DNA of 64,000 nt. Origin: Candidatus Obscuribacterales bacterium. GTDB taxonomy: Bacteria > Cyanobacteriota > Vampirovibrionia > Obscuribacterales > Obscuribacteraceae. Numbering within the stretch: position 1 is the stretch's first letter; each line of letters starts with the position of its first letter. The notes beneath the pieces are model-generated. The model saw only the letters and a list, made by a program, of their open reading frames with translations, did not search any database and had not been told where the DNA came from. A program made the position numbers and the translations under genes. The stretch is from assembly GCA_019637435.1 (NCBI GenBank), contig JAHBVO010000002.1:1651519-1715518 (forward strand). Reading direction: 5' to 3'. Positions 17,958 to 25,574 of the stretch are shown here, one piece after another.

Positions 17958-18929
17958 TCATTCCGGTGACTTCTCACTCCGGCTGCGCTTTTGACCTTCA
18001 ATCTCTGTCCAGGTTCCGAACCATCGGATTATGGTGCCATACTGATCGCGTTGGGCGACCGCGCGGGCAAGGTGCCAGAGATACCCCTGACTGGAAGCGT
18101 TTGTGACGCCGACCGCTCGTTTTAAACGGAACTCAATTTCAAACGTGTCTCCGGTTTTTAAAACCTCTTGCAGCTGCTTCATGTATGGAGCCCGGTCTTG
18201 CGGGTGGACAAGTAATGACCAGGCATCCGTCTGGCTCTGCTCCGGTGTCAAGCCGCTGTATTCAAAGAAGCGGTGATTCCAGTGCAGAACAGAGCCATCA
18301 GGATCAGTGGAGAAGACGATATGAGGTATCGCATCGGACAACGTCCGCAATTGCTCCTCACTTGCTGCCAGATGCTCTTGAGCGAGCTTCTGCTGGTGGA
18401 TATTAACCGTGGTACCAAACCACTTTGTAGAATTGGTGTCAGGGTCGTGAAATGGAATGCTGTGCATCAGGTGCCAGTAGTATTCGCCCTTTAGATTTTT
18501 GCAGCGCAACTCCATCGAAAATGATTGGTTTTGCAGAGCGGCCTCATTGCCTCGTTCGAGAGCCTCTTGCAGATCATCCGGATGGAGGACATTGACCCAA
18601 GCCCAGCCGTCGTCAACCTGACGGCCAAGTCCGGTGAACTCGTAAAATCTGTTATTTGCATGAGTCGCTCTGCCTTCGCTGTCTGAAATCCAGACCATAT
18701 GCGGCATCGCTTCCATCAGCATGAGAACTTGCCGCTGTAGTTTCAAGTCCAGTGACAAGATCTCGGTCTCTGGCAGGACTGGGACCGCTGGTGGTGCGGA
18801 CTTACCGCCCGTCTGAGCCAGTTTGAGCCGATCCAATTCCAACTCGAGGAGTCGAATCTGATCTGATATTTCGTTTGAAGCAAGTTCGGATCCGCTTTTG
18901 AAGTCGGATTGATTTTGTTGACGCGCCAT
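17958..18929 (-). CDS. tandem PAS-domain protein without output domain, 323 aa
   Basis: After a coiled-coil-like N-terminus (about 20-75), two PAS domains follow. The first (about 70-190) starts LMEAMPHMVWISDSEGRATH. The second (about 195-315) starts LSDAIPHIVFSTDPDGSVLH. Both end in the PAC-type WFGT motif (TKWFGTTVNIHQQK, IRWFGTWTEIEGQK). No kinase, GGDEF or HTH follows, and the reading frame ends cleanly after a Lys/Arg/Ser tail. It may sense a small ligand or redox state and act through protein contact. It is cytoplasmic and has no operon partner. Confidence 0.88.
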   Translation of the reverse strand: MARQQNQSDFKSGSELASNEISDQIRLLELELDRLKLAQTGGKSAPPAVPVLPETEILSLDLKLQRQVLMLMEAMPHMVWISDSEGRATHANNRFYEFTGLGRQVDDGWAWVNVLHPDDLQEALERGNEAALQNQSFSMELRCKNLKGEYYWHLMHSIPFHDPDTNSTKWFGTTVNIHQQKLAQEHLAASEEQLRTLSDAIPHIVFSTDPDGSVLHWNHRFFEYSGLTPEQSQTDAWSLLVHPQDRAPYMKQLQEVLKTGDTFEIEFRLKRAVGVTNASSQGYLWHLARAVAQRDQYGTIIRWFGTWTEIEGQKRSRSEKSPE

Positions 18930-19252
18930 TTAATTGGGATACCGTGATTTCAGCAGATTGAGTGCGTTTTTGAGATTGTCAAGAATAGCACAAGAATTTC
19001 CGTATATAGAGGTCAGTGGAAAAGATGTGCCATGTTTTATTGGAGCTTCCGGACCGTACCGTATCTTCTCCTGAGGCTAGTTCAGGGTTTTTCCGGTTTT
19101 GGGGAATTAATTTCGTTTGTAAGCTATTGTCATGAGAACTCCCAGTCAGCGCCTCGTCTAGCCAGCGGGGCGCTAACTGTTTGCTGTATCCGATAGCGCG
19201 TGTCACTTCAATTAGCCGCAATCTCTCTGGGTTTCGACCGAAAGGCGTAAAC
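18930..19252. other. intergenic region with a long hairpin
   Basis: Divergent spacer between the PAS gene and the plus-strand genes. Its only strong structure is the hairpin at 19143-19179. No supported gene is seen; the minus-strand frame over 18979-19428 has no coding character. Confidence 0.4.
19143..19179 (+). other. stable 14-bp hairpin, possible leader structure or attenuator
   Basis: CAGTCAGCGCCTCG (19143-19156) pairs with CGGGGCGCTAACTG (19166-19179) around a 9-nt loop, with one C-A mismatch and one G-U pair. TTTGCTGT follows on the plus strand. It lies upstream of the 19253/19415 genes. Confidence 0.5.
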
Positions 19253-19396
19253 ATGGTGCACTTCATTGCTGCTGCGATTTTAGCCTTCGTGCCCCGCCTT
19301 CCGGCTGAGACCGCCGGTGAGAACTCTAATTCGGAAAGTTCTGAAATTTTGATGTTTCCTTTACGCACGTCCCGATTAGATTGGGAGAGTACTTGA
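19253..19396 (+). CDS. possible small exported peptide, 47 aa
   Basis: ATG 19253 has AAAGG about 8 nt upstream. The start MVHFIAAAILAFVPRLPAET is hydrophobic and could be a short signal or anchor; the rest is polar. It ends 18 bp before the next gene. There is no family resemblance, and it may be a chance frame. Confidence 0.28.
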   Translation: MVHFIAAAILAFVPRLPAETAGENSNSESSEILMFPLRTSRLDWEST

Positions 19397-19414
19397 TGCG
19401 GGAGGTTGATCGAT

Positions 19415-19975
19415 ATGGAGATGCTCATCTATTTCAAAAGCCTTGGTCGTTATTTCTGTGAATCGCCGGCGCACGTTCGCGAAGAACTCGTTAGCGAACT
19501 CCGCGATAGACTGCACAAGAGCAAGGAAAAGGGCACTGCATGTTCAGTCCAACTTGCGGACGTGATCGAAGATTCCGATGAGAAGATCAATAAGCTTGCA
19601 AGATTGATAGTGCGAGATCCAGACGCTCCATCCGCTCTGTTAAACCGTTTAGCTGGCTCTGCCGATAAAGAAGTTCTTGAACGAATCGCAGAACATCCAA
19701 GAGCCAGCGGATTCACTCTGGCAGAGCTCGCCCGTTCAAGCCATTTTGAAGTGCGCATGGCAGTGGCGGAAAATGCGAACACTCCTACCAACATTCTCCA
19801 TGAGCTCGTGGAGGACGAGCATTGCGATGTCCGATATCGTCTGGCCGAAAGTCCACACGTTTGCGTATCGGTTTTACTTCGATTAGAGGAGGACGAAAAT
19901 CCGTTCGTTAGTATGAGAGCGGCAATGACGCTCGAACGACTCGACTTTGGTTATCGCTCGTTCTATGCGGCGTAG
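19415..19975 (+). CDS. variant leucine-rich-repeat/HEAT-like protein, 186 aa
   Basis: ATG 19415 is chosen because GGAGG (19401-19405) lies 9 nt upstream; the TTG at 19406 abuts that site. The C-terminal two thirds are 24-residue helical repeats: APSALLNRLAGSADKEVLER, TLAELARSSHFEVRMAVAEN, TNILHELVEDEHCDVRYRLA, VSVLLRLEEDENPFVSMRAA. This is the pattern of LRV (leucine-rich repeat variant) or HEAT-like proteins. The protein is cytoplasmic and likely a protein-binding scaffold. It precedes the KdpD/KdpE-like pair but its relation to them is unknown. Confidence 0.75.
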   Translation: MEMLIYFKSLGRYFCESPAHVREELVSELRDRLHKSKEKGTACSVQLADVIEDSDEKINKLARLIVRDPDAPSALLNRLAGSADKEVLERIAEHPRASGFTLAELARSSHFEVRMAVAENANTPTNILHELVEDEHCDVRYRLAESPHVCVSVLLRLEEDENPFVSMRAAMTLERLDFGYRSFYAA

Positions 19976-20082
19976 TCAGGTCAATCGTGCTCGCTAACCA
20001 GGAGGTGATGCTTATCGAGTGATATAGTTGGTCGTGTGCAAATGTTATATGGGCTGGTAAGTTTTCCAAAAAAGGTCCTTAC

Positions 20083-21246
20083 GTGAAAGGGATCGAAGAG
20101 CCGAAAAACATGACACCAAGCAAAGCTGAACAATCTCTGACTGGAAGTGGCAAGGGCTTCCAAACGGTAGGTGGGGTTCTGAGCGTGCTTGGTGTTGTGC
20201 TGATTACTACTGGTGCTGCGTTTCTTCTTCAAACAATCGATAGTTCACTGTCGCGTCCGATTCACTCTGCTAACCTGGTGATGCCCTATCTTATGGGAAT
20301 CGTATGGAGTGCGCTTCGCTTTGATCGCAGCCGGGCGATTTTGGCGGTGGTACTGAATGTGATATCGTTCTGTCTCGTGTATATCCGGCCAATTTCGATG
20401 CAGCAGCCAGATGACCTGGACTACATTTTAATACTGGTAGTATTTCTGGTGGTGGCAATATTGATAAACGAGCTTTCGTTCAAAGCTCGACGACAAGCGA
20501 TTCTTCTTCGAGACACGGAAGCGCAAATTGATAACGAACGTATGAAGAACACGCTATTGCGCTCGGTGTCGCATGACTTGCGTAGCCCGTTGTCAACCAT
20601 CATGGGAGCGGCGAGTAGTCTGCTCGATGCCAGCGGGCAGGCGGTCTCCGAAGAGGACCGCACAGAACTGGCATTATCGATTTGTCGCGAGAGCAAACGC
20701 CTCGATCGGCAGGTTGCTAACTTGCTGGAGATGACGAGCCTGGAGTCCGGCGGTTTGGTTTTAAATAAAGAATGGTATTCGTTGGATGAAATATTGGGCA
20801 ATGCGCTGACCTCGCTGGAAAGTTCCTTGACCGAAAAAGAGATTGATATCCGAATTCCGCAGGACATTCCTCTCCTTTACGTTGATGGACTGTTGATTGA
20901 AAAGGTGTTTATCAATCTTATCGAAAACTGCATCAAATATGCATCCACTGAAAGTTATAGAATTCAGGTTGCGAAATTGGATGGAATCGCCGAGGTGGAA
21001 GTTTTTAATTTTGGCAATCCGATAGAGCCTGGGGAGGAGCAAAAGATTTTTGAGAAGTTTTATCGAAGTGGTTCAGCGATTAGCGAAAGCGAAGGAGCCG
21101 GTCTCGGGCTTGCTATTTGCCAGTCGATAATCGAGCTGCATGGAGGAAAGATATTTGTTGTTCCGGGATTGAAAGATGGAGTATCGATCAAGTTTCAGCT
21201 GCCGCTTTCAAGCGAGACTCCTCAACTCGAAATTGAAGCGCAATAA
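20083..21246 (+). CDS. KdpD-like sensor histidine kinase, short form, 387 aa
   Basis: Four hydrophobic helices (about residues 27-125: VLSVLGVVLITTGAAFLL, VMPYLMGIVWSAL, ILAVVLNVISFCLVYI, YILILVVFLVVAILI) resemble the DUF4118 membrane block of KdpD. The HisKA box has LLRSVSHDLRSPLSTIMGAA with the phospho-acceptor His near residue 164. The HATPase has FINLIENCIKYA (N box) and GAGLGLAICQSIIELHGG (G box). The large cytoplasmic KdpD sensor and Usp domains are missing, and no kdpFABC is nearby, so potassium sensing is not assured. Start GTG 20083; ATG 20110 is an alternative. It is followed by its KdpE-like partner. Confidence 0.85.
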   Translation: MKGIEEPKNMTPSKAEQSLTGSGKGFQTVGGVLSVLGVVLITTGAAFLLQTIDSSLSRPIHSANLVMPYLMGIVWSALRFDRSRAILAVVLNVISFCLVYIRPISMQQPDDLDYILILVVFLVVAILINELSFKARRQAILLRDTEAQIDNERMKNTLLRSVSHDLRSPLSTIMGAASSLLDASGQAVSEEDRTELALSICRESKRLDRQVANLLEMTSLESGGLVLNKEWYSLDEILGNALTSLESSLTEKEIDIRIPQDIPLLYVDGLLIEKVFINLIENCIKYASTESYRIQVAKLDGIAEVEVFNFGNPIEPGEEQKIFEKFYRSGSAISESEGAGLGLAICQSIIELHGGKIFVVPGLKDGVSIKFQLPLSSETPQLEIEAQ

Positions 21247-21310
21247 CGGAGATGAGCAAGCTAGGAGCATATTGTGCAGGTTTGGAAGCAGGGAAGAAGC
21301 AGGGTGATTT

Positions 21311-22030
21311 TTGTCGAGCATGAATGACGGACCAACAATATTGATCGTTGAAGATGAGCCTGAAATCAGGCGTTTCTTGCGTATCTCGCTGGTGAACCAC
21401 GGATACCAGTTGTTTGAGACGCCAAAAGGTGAAGAGGGTTTGACTCTTCTTGCCGAGAAAAAGCCTGACCTTGTGATTCTGGATCTCGGATTGCCCGATC
21501 TCGATGGTGTCACATTTACTCAAAGAGCCCGCGAGTGGACGCAGGTACCAATTATAGTATTGTCCGCGCGCAGCATGGAGAAAGATAAGATTGAAGCGCT
21601 AGAGGCTGGAGCGGATGATTACGTCACAAAACCTTTTGGAATTCTCGAATTGCTAGCGCGCATAAAAGTTGCGTTTAGACATCGGGAAAAGAATACTGCG
21701 ACGGAAGAGCCCGTGTTTGTTTCCGGGGAATTGCAAGTGGACCTTGCAAAACGAACCGTCCATTTGAAAGGCGAAGAAGTTCACCTCACGCCGATTGAGC
21801 ATCAGATTTTAAACATGCTCGTGAAAAATGCCGATCGGGTGGTTACACAGCAGGTCTTGCTACGCGAAATCTGGGGACCGGGACATGCGAAACAGGGCCA
21901 TTATCTGCGCGTTTACCTGGGCCAACTGCGACAAAAGTTAGAAGAACAGCCAGCGCGGCCAAAATATCTGATCACCGAACCTGGTGTGGGTTACCGGCTT
22001 CGCGTGGTCGAAAATGACAAAAAATCTTGA
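21311..22030 (+). CDS. KdpE/OmpR-family response regulator, 239 aa
   Basis: The receiver domain (about 8-120) has the acidic pair (VEDEP), phospho-acceptor Asp 58 in VILDLGLPDLDG, and the conserved Lys in YVTKPFG. The C-terminal winged helix (about 140-232) has LTPIEHQILNMLVKNADRVV and VYLGQLRQKLE, then the terminal ITEPGVGYRL of OmpR/PhoB proteins, closest to KdpE. It is the partner of the kinase 65 bp upstream. Start TTG 21311 has AGGG about 7 nt upstream; ATG 21320 is possible. Confidence 0.88.
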   Translation: MSSMNDGPTILIVEDEPEIRRFLRISLVNHGYQLFETPKGEEGLTLLAEKKPDLVILDLGLPDLDGVTFTQRAREWTQVPIIVLSARSMEKDKIEALEAGADDYVTKPFGILELLARIKVAFRHREKNTATEEPVFVSGELQVDLAKRTVHLKGEEVHLTPIEHQILNMLVKNADRVVTQQVLLREIWGPGHAKQGHYLRVYLGQLRQKLEEQPARPKYLITEPGVGYRLRVVENDKKS

Positions 22031-22085
22031 TGTCGGACTAATTCTGCAAGAGTTTTGGGCATAACTTATTTGTTTATCTAAGGGT

Positions 22086-22817
22086 TTGAAACCAGAGGCA
22101 AGTTTGGCCGAAGAACTCCGTCCGTCAAACACAAATCGTATTTCTGTTCTCATCGTCGAAGATCAGGAGATTATGCGGTTTAGCTTGAAGAAGGCCCTTG
22201 AGAAATTCGAGAACCTCGCGGTTCTTGGAGAGGCTGCTGATGGTCTTGATGCCGTGGAAAAGGCGAGAAGCTTGAATCCTCTGGTTGTGATCATGGATAT
22301 TGGCTTGCCCGAATTGAACGGTATCGATGCCACTAGAATAATAAAAAGTGAGTTGCCCGAAACGCGAGTAGTAATGCTGACGTCTTTCGACGACGAGCAG
22401 CGCACCTTTGCCTCTCTTGCGGCGGGCGCAGATGCGTATTGCTGCAAGTCGATTCAGACTCCTGAATTAGTTAGCGTGATCCAGAAAGTGTTTGATGGTT
22501 GTGGATGGCTCGATTCGACTGTGGCTCGTCATGTCGTAAAGGTTTACGAAACTGCAGAAGCAAATGAGAATGAAGAGAGCGTTGAAATCTCCGCTGTTGA
22601 AGATGTCGAAGATGACGGCGCCCTATCCATACTGAGTTCGAGAGAACTACAGATATTGAAATCCATCATGCATGGTCAGGATGAGGACGAGATCGCTATG
22701 CGAATGGCAGTCAACGTTGATTCCGTTCGCACAAGCGTTCGAAAAATATTGAATAAATTGGCCGGTGATGAACGAACGCATAGTTATCTGGCGTATCTTC
22801 AGCCCGGAATGGCATAG
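22086..22817 (+). CDS. NarL-like response regulator, 243 aa
   Basis: The receiver (about 18-135) has VEDQEIM, phospho-acceptor Asp 71 in IMDIGLPELNG, and a Lys in CCKSIQTPEL. The C-terminus (about 180-240) is a LuxR-type HTH (LSSRELQILKSIMHGQDEDE, MAVNVDSVRTSVRKILNKL). There is an acidic linker of about 35 residues. It follows the KdpE-like gene by 55 bp, giving a three-gene two-component cluster. The start is a TTG: 22086 (abutting TAAGGG) or 22104 (AGAGG 5 nt upstream). The cognate kinase is not obvious. Confidence 0.85.
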   Translation: MKPEASLAEELRPSNTNRISVLIVEDQEIMRFSLKKALEKFENLAVLGEAADGLDAVEKARSLNPLVVIMDIGLPELNGIDATRIIKSELPETRVVMLTSFDDEQRTFASLAAGADAYCCKSIQTPELVSVIQKVFDGCGWLDSTVARHVVKVYETAEANENEESVEISAVEDVEDDGALSILSSRELQILKSIMHGQDEDEIAMRMAVNVDSVRTSVRKILNKLAGDERTHSYLAYLQPGMA

Positions 22818-22821
22818 TAAA

Positions 22822-22847
22822 AGGCGGAAGCCTTGCAACTTCCGCCT
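22822..22847. terminator. bidirectional intrinsic terminator between convergent genes
   Basis: AGGCGGAAG (22822-22830) and CTTCCGCCT (22839-22847) form a perfect 9-bp stem with an 8-nt loop. On the minus strand it is followed by TTTTACT, so it should end the LTXXQ gene and also insulate the response regulator gene. Confidence 0.8.
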
Positions 22848-22878
22848 AACTTCAGAACATTGAGAAAAACTTTGCTGG

Positions 22879-23490
22879 CTAGATATTCGACGCGGTAATG
22901 TTGTCCGCGTTGATTAAGTCGCCATCGACGTTCAACTGAGCGCCACCAGATTCGGTGCTGCCGATCCTCTCACCGGTTTGTTCGCTCGCTCGCGGAAAAC
23001 CTTTGTGGTGTACTTTCCGTCCATGGTGTGAACGACCTTTGCCTCCGGGTCTCAGGCTCTTATAACGCATGATCTTGCGCTGATCCGGTGTAAGTTCTTG
23101 TTGAAAGTCCAGTTTGTAGGCGACAGCCACATTGGCAAGTTCGGTATGTAGCGAATTGATTTTGTCTTGCGCTGCTTGTACTGCTTTTCGATCGATTGTT
23201 TCCTGAGTGAGCAGATCTTTCAAGAGTCGCTTCTGCTCAGCAAGAGCCAGTTTTTTTGGACCCGCTTCCGAGAGCAATTTGTTTTTCAGCTCGTAGAATT
23301 TTTCTTTCTGCTGATCGGTAAATTGCATTCGTGCCCTTGCGGCACCTTCACCAGAAATGACGTTAGCACTGACCCCTTCAATTATTGGGACGGTAGCTGC
23401 GATTTCGGTAACAGCGGTGTCTTCAGCAAATGCCGGTGCAAAAGATTGGGCGACAAAACCCAGGGCGAACAAAGCTACAGCAAATCTCAT
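22879..23490 (-). CDS. LTXXQ (Spy/CpxP/ZraP-like) periplasmic protein, 203 aa
   Basis: ATG 23490 is preceded by AAGGAG and begins a signal peptide (MRFAVALFALGFVAQSFAPA then FAEDT). The upstream in-frame ATG at 23652 has no support. The mature protein is helical and charged, with FTDQQKEKFYELKNKLLSEA and LTPDQRKIMRYKSL, two LTxxQ-like motifs. This is typical of Spy, CpxP, ZraP and CnrX, which are periplasmic chaperones or stress/metal sensors. A His/Arg/Lys-rich stretch (HHGRKVHHKGF) might bind metal or nucleic acid. The C-terminus ends in an Asn/Asp-rich tail. Confidence 0.78.
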   Translation of the reverse strand: MRFAVALFALGFVAQSFAPAFAEDTAVTEIAATVPIIEGVSANVISGEGAARARMQFTDQQKEKFYELKNKLLSEAGPKKLALAEQKRLLKDLLTQETIDRKAVQAAQDKINSLHTELANVAVAYKLDFQQELTPDQRKIMRYKSLRPGGKGRSHHGRKVHHKGFPRASEQTGERIGSTESGGAQLNVDGDLINADNITASNI

Positions 23491-23658
23491 TGCGTATCTC
23501 CTTAACTTGGATAGATTATTGATTCTCGGTGGCGGATGAAACTCGCATCGCCCTCTATTGGTAATTACGTAATTTCGACCCAAAAAGTTCAATTTTTTGA
23601 AAAAATTTTTTGAAGAAATTTCAAATGCTTGCTCCGAGCCCATTTTAAACACTGAGCA

Positions 23659-23852
23659 TGGTCTAGACGGACCCTGTCAATCAGAGAGCGACGGAATTGG
23701 CGAAAACCGTCGCACTCTCATTGACGGAGCCTGGTCTAGACGCGCCTGGTCTAGAGGCGTCTGGTCTAGACGCGACCTGTCAAAGACCGAGCGAATCCGC
23801 AAATCGAATCCTATCGATGTAGGACCTCTAGATGATGTATGACCTCTAGATG
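23659..23852. repeat. composite repeat locus: TGGTCTAGA repeats, 21-bp-stem hairpin and GACCTCTAGATG pair
   Basis: TGGTCTAGA[C/G] occurs at 23659, 23732, 23747 and 23762, the last three with a strict 15-bp period. Between the first two copies an inverted repeat pairs 23674-23694 with 23707-23727 (18 of 21 positions, 12-nt loop). A roughly 30-bp direct repeat (TCTAGACG...CCTGTCAA...GAGCGA) is present at 23662 and 23765. GACCTCTAGATG recurs at 23823 and 23841. It lies between the pepA stop and the LTXXQ gene start. Confidence 0.85.
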
Positions 23853-23858
23853 TATGAC

Positions 23859-25469
23859 TTAATGCGAGAGAAGGTATGTCGAGAGCGTGCGAACGCCGAA
23901 ACCTGTTCCGCCTTTATTCAGATCATTGGCGTTCTTGTCAGACCACGCCACACCCGCGATATCGAGGTGCGCCCAGGGTTTGCCGTCAACGAACTCTTTG
24001 AGAAACATTCCGGCGCACGAACTACCAGCTTCACCGCGAGCTCCTGCATTGATCAAGTCTGCGACATCACTGTGCAGTGCTTGCTTGTATTCGTCAAACA
24101 GCGGAAGCTGCCAGAATTTCTCACCTGATTTTTCGCCTGAGTCCATAACGCGATCAATCAGATCTTGATCCGAACCCATGATTCCCGCGGCCACGCGACC
24201 GAGGGCTGTGACTACGGCACCGGTGAGAGTGGCAACGTCAATAAGCTCATCTGCTTTCTGACCAACCGCGTAAGTGAGCGCGTCGGCTAGCACAAGGCGG
24301 CCTTCCGCGTCGGTATTGTTGACCTCTACCGTTTTGCCGTTCATCGCGGTGATTACATCTCCGGGGTGGAGAGCTTTGCTTCCGGGCATGTTTTCAGTTG
24401 CTGCAACAACCGCCAGGACATTGACGTTAGGTTTCAACTCTCCGACGACCTTCATTGCGCCCAAGACGCATGCTGCTCCCGACATGTCGTACTTCATTCG
24501 CTCCATGCTTTGAGCCGGTTTTAACGACAGTCCGCCCGAATCGAATGTGATGCCTTTGCCGACGATCGCTACTGTTTTCTTCGACTTTGAGGCGGTGTAT
24601 TTCATGACGATGAACTTCGGAGGCTCCGCCGCTCCCCGCGCCACGCCAAGGAAGCATCCCATGCCGAGCTTCTCCGCCTGAGCTGCGTCAATAATTGTGC
24701 AAGACATTCCATATTGCTTCGCGATGTCTTTCGCTTCAATCGACAAGCGCGTGGGCGTCATGTAGATCGGTGGTTCGTTGATCAACATTCGGGCGAAGTT
24801 GGTGGCTTCCGATATCGCCTCTCCTTGATGAGCAGCCTTCGAGAATGCTTTGGACTCGAGAGTCACGCCGCCGATTGCCAGTGAAAGATGCGCTTTCTTG
24901 CTGGATTTTGCGGTTGCCGTTTTACTTGCCGACGATTTCTTTGCGGAGCCTGCTCCCTTTTCTTTTTCTTTGCCAGCCTTGTATTTGTCGAACTCGTATT
25001 TGCCGAGCGACCAGCCTTCAACTGCGGAACTGATTTGATGCTCGGCACCGCCTGTAGTGGCTGGAGAAGGGGACTTGCGCGCTTTCGACGCTGATGTTTT
25101 TGCTGTGCCTTCAGTTCTCAAAAACATCACGACCTTCATAGACCCGCCTGCAGACTTGAGCTTTCGAGCGACTGTGGCAGACGCTTTACGAATTACATTC
25201 GGCGTGAATTCTTCTTTTGGACCTAAACCGACAACAATCATTCTCGGTGCTGCGATATGGCCGAACGTCGGAATCGATACCAGGTCGGAAACTTTAGCTT
25301 TAAATCCTTCGCCTTCCAGATGCTCCGTGACAGCCTCTTGAATTGCCTGCGGGAACTTGGCATCGATCCCTTTCAACGCTTTTCCAGCGTCCTCACCCTT
25401 GAACAAGCCCACGACAACGATGTCTGCCTTGGTCTGTGATAGCGACGTTTTAACTAGCTCGAAATTCAT
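23859..25469 (-). CDS. pepA: leucyl aminopeptidase, M17 family
   Basis: The C-terminal catalytic half is a textbook M17 two-metal aminopeptidase: VGKGITFDSGGLSLKPA, MKYDMSGAACVLGAM, VNNTDAEGRLVLADALTYA and TGAVVTALG. The N-terminal macro-like domain (about 1-120) is present. The protein is 536 residues. A Lys/Ser/Ala/Thr-rich insertion (about residues 125-195) that is nearly repetitive (KSSASKTATAKSSKK) sits between the two domains and is not typical. It removes N-terminal residues from peptides in the cytoplasm. The neighbours are unrelated. Confidence 0.95.
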   Translation of the reverse strand: MNFELVKTSLSQTKADIVVVGLFKGEDAGKALKGIDAKFPQAIQEAVTEHLEGEGFKAKVSDLVSIPTFGHIAAPRMIVVGLGPKEEFTPNVIRKASATVARKLKSAGGSMKVVMFLRTEGTAKTSASKARKSPSPATTGGAEHQISSAVEGWSLGKYEFDKYKAGKEKEKGAGSAKKSSASKTATAKSSKKAHLSLAIGGVTLESKAFSKAAHQGEAISEATNFARMLINEPPIYMTPTRLSIEAKDIAKQYGMSCTIIDAAQAEKLGMGCFLGVARGAAEPPKFIVMKYTASKSKKTVAIVGKGITFDSGGLSLKPAQSMERMKYDMSGAACVLGAMKVVGELKPNVNVLAVVAATENMPGSKALHPGDVITAMNGKTVEVNNTDAEGRLVLADALTYAVGQKADELIDVATLTGAVVTALGRVAAGIMGSDQDLIDRVMDSGEKSGEKFWQLPLFDEYKQALHSDVADLINAGARGEAGSSCAGMFLKEFVDGKPWAHLDIAGVAWSDKNANDLNKGGTGFGVRTLSTYLLSH

Positions 25470-25574
25470 ACAAAGTTTCCTACCTGACGTAAATTGCTCT
25501 GACCGAACGAGCGCTAATTTTAGCGCACTTCAAGCCGGATCCGAGCATTGCAACCTAGCGTTTATTGAAGCTGT

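Noticed and set aside
18979..19428. Minus-strand 149-residue frame
   Set aside because: Overlaps the start of the supported LRV gene and the 19143 hairpin and has no coding character.
23597..23842. Plus-strand 81-residue frame with WSRRAWSRG repeats
   Set aside because: It is generated by the TCTAGA repeat array, where 15-bp units happen to keep frame; no ribosome-binding site or family.
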